Origin: JAOABV01 sp964473505
GTDB taxonomy: Bacteria; Hydrothermota; Tepidihabitantia; Tepidihabitantales; CAIPLT01
Direction: 5' to 3'
Assembly (NCBI GenBank): GCA_964473505.1
Contig: CAYYPG010000079.1
Span: 1-9,885 of the forward strand
DNA length: 9,885 nucleotides
The notes under the pieces are model-generated. The model saw only the letters and a program-made list of their open reading frames with translations, was not told where the DNA came from and made no database searches. The position numbers and the translations under genes are program-made. Shown piece after piece: positions 7,352 to 9,885 of this stretch (positions within the stretch are counted from its first letter, which is position 1; each line of letters opens with the position of its first letter).

Positions 7352-7439
7352 GGGAAACATCTTCCGTGTTTAAATAAATATTTAGTATAGACAAAAGTGG
7401 TAAAGTTAATAACGATGAATAAGGTTTTTGACTGTTATC
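7352..7439 (-). repeat. glgB tail repeat, copy 3 (most decayed)
   Basis: Copy 3 begins with GATAACAGTCAAAAACC on the minus strand and encodes KPYSSLLTLPLLSIL. It then has one extra A relative to copies 1 and 2 (CTAAATATTT versus CTAATATTT), plus small indels up to about 7352. The TTTAAACAC...GGAA...GATG...TTTCC stretch still follows copy 1. Confidence 0.75.
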
Positions 7440-7535
7440 TATTTGTTCCTGAAAGTATTTTTTCAAAGTCTTAAATATTAGTATAGACAAAGGTGGTAAA
7501 GCTAATAACAGAGAATAAGGTTTGTTACTGTTATT
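7440..7535 (-). repeat. glgB tail repeat, copy 2
   Basis: Copy 2 is exactly 96 bases (32 codons) and encodes NNSNKPYSLLLALPPLSIL followed by IFKTLKKYFQEQI. Against copy 1 several differences in the conserved part are synonymous (TTG/CTG, CCA/CCT, TCC/TCT, AAA/AAG). That suggests the copies were once translated. Confidence 0.85.
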
Positions 7536-9502
7536 TATTTGTCCTGAAAGCATTTTTCCGAGTGTTTAAATATTAGTATGGACAATGGTGGTAATGTTAA
7601 TAACAAAGAATAAGGTCGGTTATTCCATTCTAAATCAGAAGTATGGACGCCGCCGAAATTTCCCATTCCACTGCCGCCATACTCTTGGGCATCACTATTA
7701 AGCAGTTCTTGCCAAAAACCCGCTTTCGGTACACCAATGCGATAATTCTCTCTTGGTACTGGTGTAAAATTACAAATTACTGCAATATGTTCATTTTTCG
7801 GAATATCTTTTCTTAAATAACTAATAACACTATTATCCGCATCATTAAAATCAATCCATTCAAAACCTGAACATTGAAAATCGGTCTGGTATAAAGCCGA
7901 TTCATTTCGATATAAATGATTTAAATCTTGAACCCACTTTTGAAGTGCTTGATGGAATGGATATTGTAGTAAATGCCAATCTAAACTTTGTTCGTGAGAC
8001 CATTCTTGCCACTGGCCAAATTCACCGCCCATAAAAATAAGTTTTTTGCCCGGATGCGTAAACATATAACCTAAAAGCAATCGCAGATTAGCGAATTTCT
8101 GCCAATCATCACCTGGCATCTTGGCTAAAAGCGAGCGTTTACCATGAACAACTTCATCATGAGACAACGACAACAAGAAATTTTCCGTAAAGGCATACCA
8201 AATGCTAAAAGTTATTTGGTGATGATGAAATTTACGATAAATTGGGTCTTTCTTTAGATATTCCAAAGTATCATGCATCCAACCCATATTCCATTTCAAT
8301 CCAAAACCTAATCCACCAAGATATACTGGCCGTGTTACCATTGGCCAAGCAGTTGATTCTTCAGCAATTGTTTGAATATCAGGAAATTCTTTATACACGG
8401 TCTCATTTAATTTTTTAAGAAAACTAATGGCTTCAAGATTTTCTCGACCGCCAAATTCATTGGGAATCCATTCACCGTCTTTGCGAGAATAATCTAAGTA
8501 AAGCATTGAGGCAACCGCATCAATTCTTAAACCATCACAATGATATTTGTCTAACCAGAATAAGGCACTGCTGATAAGAAAAGAGCGTACTTCATTACGA
8601 CCGTAATTAAAAATATGACTTTTCCAATCAGGATGAAATCCTTTGCGTGGGTCTTGATGTTCGTAAAGATGTGTGCCATCAAAAAATGCCAAACCGTGAA
8701 GGTCATTAGGAAAATGCGACGGCACCCAATCTAAAATAACACCGATATTATGCTTATGCAGTTCCTCAATTAAAAACATTAAATCTTGAGGAGTGCCATA
8801 ACGACTGGTGGGTGCAAAATAACCCAAAGTCTGATAGCCCCATGAGCCATAAAATGGATGTTCCATTATTGGCAAAAACTCAACATGCGTAAATTTCATC
8901 TTTTTGATATAATCAATAAGCGGTTGAACTAATTCACGATAGGTTAAAAACTGATTATGCTCTTTTCTTCGCCAAGAACCGAGATGAACTTCATAAATGG
9001 AAATCGGTGCATTCAGATTATTATATTTAGACCGCGATTGCATCCAAAGATTATCTTTCCAATCATATTTTAAATCCCAAACAATTGAAGCGGTTTTAGG
9101 CGCAATCTCCCAATAAAAAGCAAACGGGTCACCTTTATCTACTGTGTAATCATTAAACTTTGAAACAATATGATACTTATAAAGCATCCCAGAACCAACA
9201 TTCGGAATAAAACCTTCCCAAATACCGGATTCATCCCAACGAACTTGTAAAAAATGAGCGTGCGGATCCCAATTATTGAAATCACCGCTAACGGATACTT
9301 GTTTCGCATTTGGTGCCCAGACAGCAAAATAAGTGCCATTTATATTATTCACTGTCATTAGATGAGCACCAAGTTTTTCATATAGCCGAAAATGATTACC
9401 CTGCTTAAAAAGATAAATATCAAAATCAGAAAATAGCGACGGACCGTGAATAACCCGTCCGATTTGTTTTTCAGAATCAGCAAAAGGCTTATTTTGATTC
9501 AT
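7535..9502 (-). CDS. glgB: 1,4-alpha-glucan (glycogen) branching enzyme, GH13
   Basis: This 655-residue cytoplasmic enzyme makes the alpha-1,6 branches of glycogen by cutting an alpha-1,4 chain and re-attaching it. Residues 55-125 are a CBM48-type domain (GTYFAVWAPNAKQVSVSGDF). YEVHLGSWRR (170-179) opens the GH13 barrel. VILDWVPSHF (255-264) is region I. GLRIDAVASM (324-333) carries the nucleophile Asp328, IAEESTAWP (379-387) the acid/base Glu381, and LSHDEVVHGK (446-455) the transition-state Asp449. The C-terminal beta domain ends with RIGVPKAGFWQELLNSD and GGVH...RPYSLLLTLPP. Length is normal for the family, apart from a nine-residue tail (HSEKCFQDK) created by the duplicated 3' end. I chose the ATG at 9500-9502 because a TAAGG lies just upstream and the promoter sits inside the 47 in-frame codons before it. 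It is the first gene of the glycan module. Confidence 0.97.
   Translation of the reverse strand: MNQNKPFADSEKQIGRVIHGPSLFSDFDIYLFKQGNHFRLYEKLGAHLMTVNNINGTYFAVWAPNAKQVSVSGDFNNWDPHAHFLQVRWDESGIWEGFIPNVGSGMLYKYHIVSKFNDYTVDKGDPFAFYWEIAPKTASIVWDLKYDWKDNLWMQSRSKYNNLNAPISIYEVHLGSWRRKEHNQFLTYRELVQPLIDYIKKMKFTHVEFLPIMEHPFYGSWGYQTLGYFAPTSRYGTPQDLMFLIEELHKHNIGVILDWVPSHFPNDLHGLAFFDGTHLYEHQDPRKGFHPDWKSHIFNYGRNEVRSFLISSALFWLDKYHCDGLRIDAVASMLYLDYSRKDGEWIPNEFGGRENLEAISFLKKLNETVYKEFPDIQTIAEESTAWPMVTRPVYLGGLGFGLKWNMGWMHDTLEYLKKDPIYRKFHHHQITFSIWYAFTENFLLSLSHDEVVHGKRSLLAKMPGDDWQKFANLRLLLGYMFTHPGKKLIFMGGEFGQWQEWSHEQSLDWHLLQYPFHQALQKWVQDLNHLYRNESALYQTDFQCSGFEWIDFNDADNSVISYLRKDIPKNEHIAVICNFTPVPRENYRIGVPKAGFWQELLNSDAQEYGGSGMGNFGGVHTSDLEWNNRPYSLLLTLPPLSILIFKHSEKCFQDK
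7536..7624 (-). repeat. glgB tail repeat, copy 1 (within glgB)
   Basis: Copy 1 is the true end of glgB, 89 bases encoding NNRPYSLLLTLPPLSILIFK followed by HSEKCFQDK. It lacks one A present at the equivalent place in copy 2 (GGAC versus GGAAC), which brings the TAA stop into frame at 7535-7537. Confidence 0.85.
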
Positions 9503-9542
9503 AATCCTTAACTTGATGAATAATCTAATTTCATAAAAAAAT

Positions 9543-9570
9543 ATTATAATTGAGATTAACTGAAAATCAA
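9543..9570 (-). promoter_or_regulatory. Probable glgB promoter
   Basis: On the minus strand a perfect -10 box TATAAT (9543-9548) follows a -35-like TTGATT (9565-9570, 4/6) after 16 bases. Transcription near 9536 would give a leader of about 34 bases and a ribosome binding site TAAGG just before the ATG at 9502. It may drive glgB, the GH57 gene and malQ together, since no good promoter was found for the latter two. Confidence 0.6.
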
Positions 9571-9798
9571 GATTACCGGAAGATTTACGAACAAGGGTTG
9601 GACCATAAGAATGAGTGGTGCTAAAACATTGTATCTCTGCCAAGGATCTACATCTATGGCTACTTTATCTTAACATTATCAGAACACCATAAGTTGTTTA
9701 AAATTAACCTTTGCTAATTGCAAAACCTGTTTTCCATAACCATTATAATTAAATTTCATAAACCGGATAATATCTGTTGAGCATATTGCAGAGAAAAC

Positions 9799-9826
9799 TT
9801 GACAAAGAGGGTTTATTTTGTATTGT
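9799..9826 (+). promoter_or_regulatory. Possible divergent plus-strand promoter
   Basis: A perfect TTGACA (9799-9804) is followed after 16 bases by TATTGT (9821-9826, 4/6). Downstream, a plus-strand ATG at 9856 opens MSLFMNETMF, which runs off the window with no ribosome binding site. It could mark a divergent gene beyond the window, but ten codons are too few to judge. Confidence 0.33.
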
Positions 9827-9885
9827 ATTATTTAGCAAGATTCTTATAAAATAATATGTCTCTTTTTATGAATGAAACAATGTTT

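Larger units (their letters stand above)
7308..7553 (-). pseudogene. Two extra out-of-frame copies of the GlgB C-terminus
   Basis: This 81-codon open frame overlaps the end of glgB by 19 bases in another frame and has no ribosome binding site. Its translation is not a new protein. Residues 9-29 (starting NSNKPYSLLLALPP) and 40-57 (starting NSQKPYSSLLTLPL) repeat the last beta-strand of GlgB (NRPYSLLLTLPPLSILIFK). The first two copies are joined by the same linker (FQ-Q/D-K or EQI) that follows the GlgB end. A single extra A in glgB, giving GGAAC as in the second unit instead of GGAC at about 7544, would fuse it in frame to glgB. The third copy has a further one-base shift after SIL and then decays. 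I read it as a tandemly duplicated gene end, now cut off by a frameshift; a real C-terminal extension broken by a sequencing error is the alternative. Confidence 0.65.
9503..9885. other. Region upstream of glgB
   Basis: It holds the probable glgB promoter (9543-9570) and a possible divergent promoter (9799-9826). The remainder is AT-rich without a supported gene. The 47 codons open in frame upstream of the glgB start (to 9643) do not resemble GlgB. Confidence 0.5.

Noticed and set aside
7540..7556. Programmed -1 ribosomal frameshift from glgB into the downstream copies at the GGAAAAATG run
   Set aside because: The run is not a canonical slippery heptamer and no downstream structure is evident. 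The comparison with copy 2 places the indel at GGAC/GGAAC instead. Slippage at the A-run remains possible but unsupported.
9503..9643. In-frame 47-codon N-terminal extension of glgB
   Set aside because: It is unlike GlgB, contains the probable promoter (9543-9570), and a better-placed ribosome binding site serves the ATG at 9502.
9856..9885. Start of a divergent plus-strand gene (MSLFMNETMF)
   Set aside because: Only ten codons are visible and there is no Shine-Dalgarno; mentioned only with the possible promoter.

Overview
This is an AT-rich bacterial chromosomal window with five recognisable protein genes, all on the minus strand. Read in transcription order (right to left) they are glgB (glycogen branching enzyme), a GH57/DUF3536 glycoside hydrolase, malQ (4-alpha-glucanotransferase), an uncharacterised radical SAM protein with a SPASM-like C-terminus, and glyA (serine hydroxymethyltransferase, its last few codons cut off by the window edge). 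The genes look bacterial: GH13 GlgB with CBM48, bacterial-type GlyA and sigma70-like promoters. The phylum cannot be fixed from the sequence; an uncultivated AT-rich lineage is a guess. No rRNA, tRNA, CRISPR array, transposase or phage gene was seen.

Layout by position: 1-1216 glyA (partial); 1217-1925 a long AT-rich spacer with a possible glyA promoter, a hairpin over the glyA ribosome binding site and a protein-like relic; 1926-3398 the radical SAM gene, with a near-consensus promoter just upstream; 3399-3785 a spacer holding a likely frameshifted relic of a small plus-strand gene that converges on malQ; 3786-5348 malQ; 5349-5704 a spacer built almost entirely of degenerate tandem repeats of about 115-119 bp; 5705-7201 the GH57 gene; 7202-7534 a spacer holding two extra, decaying copies of the 3' end of glgB; 7535-9502 glgB; 9503-9885 the glgB promoter and a possible divergent promoter.

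glgB, the GH57 gene and malQ form an alpha-glucan module. GlgB introduces alpha-1,6 branches into glycogen and MalQ rearranges alpha-1,4 chains. The GH57/DUF3536 protein is probably another alpha-glucan-active enzyme of unproven activity. The radical SAM gene has its own promoter and, like glyA, is probably a neighbour rather than a pathway partner.

The most unusual structure is that both spacers of the glycan module have been expanded by tandem duplication. The last 30 or so codons of glgB exist in three successive copies, with a one-base difference ending the reading frame after the first. The GH57-malQ spacer contains about three and a half copies of a unit that resembles, at its two ends, the GH57 stop region and the malQ start region. 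I did not find convincing evidence of a new multi-gene defence or mobile system.
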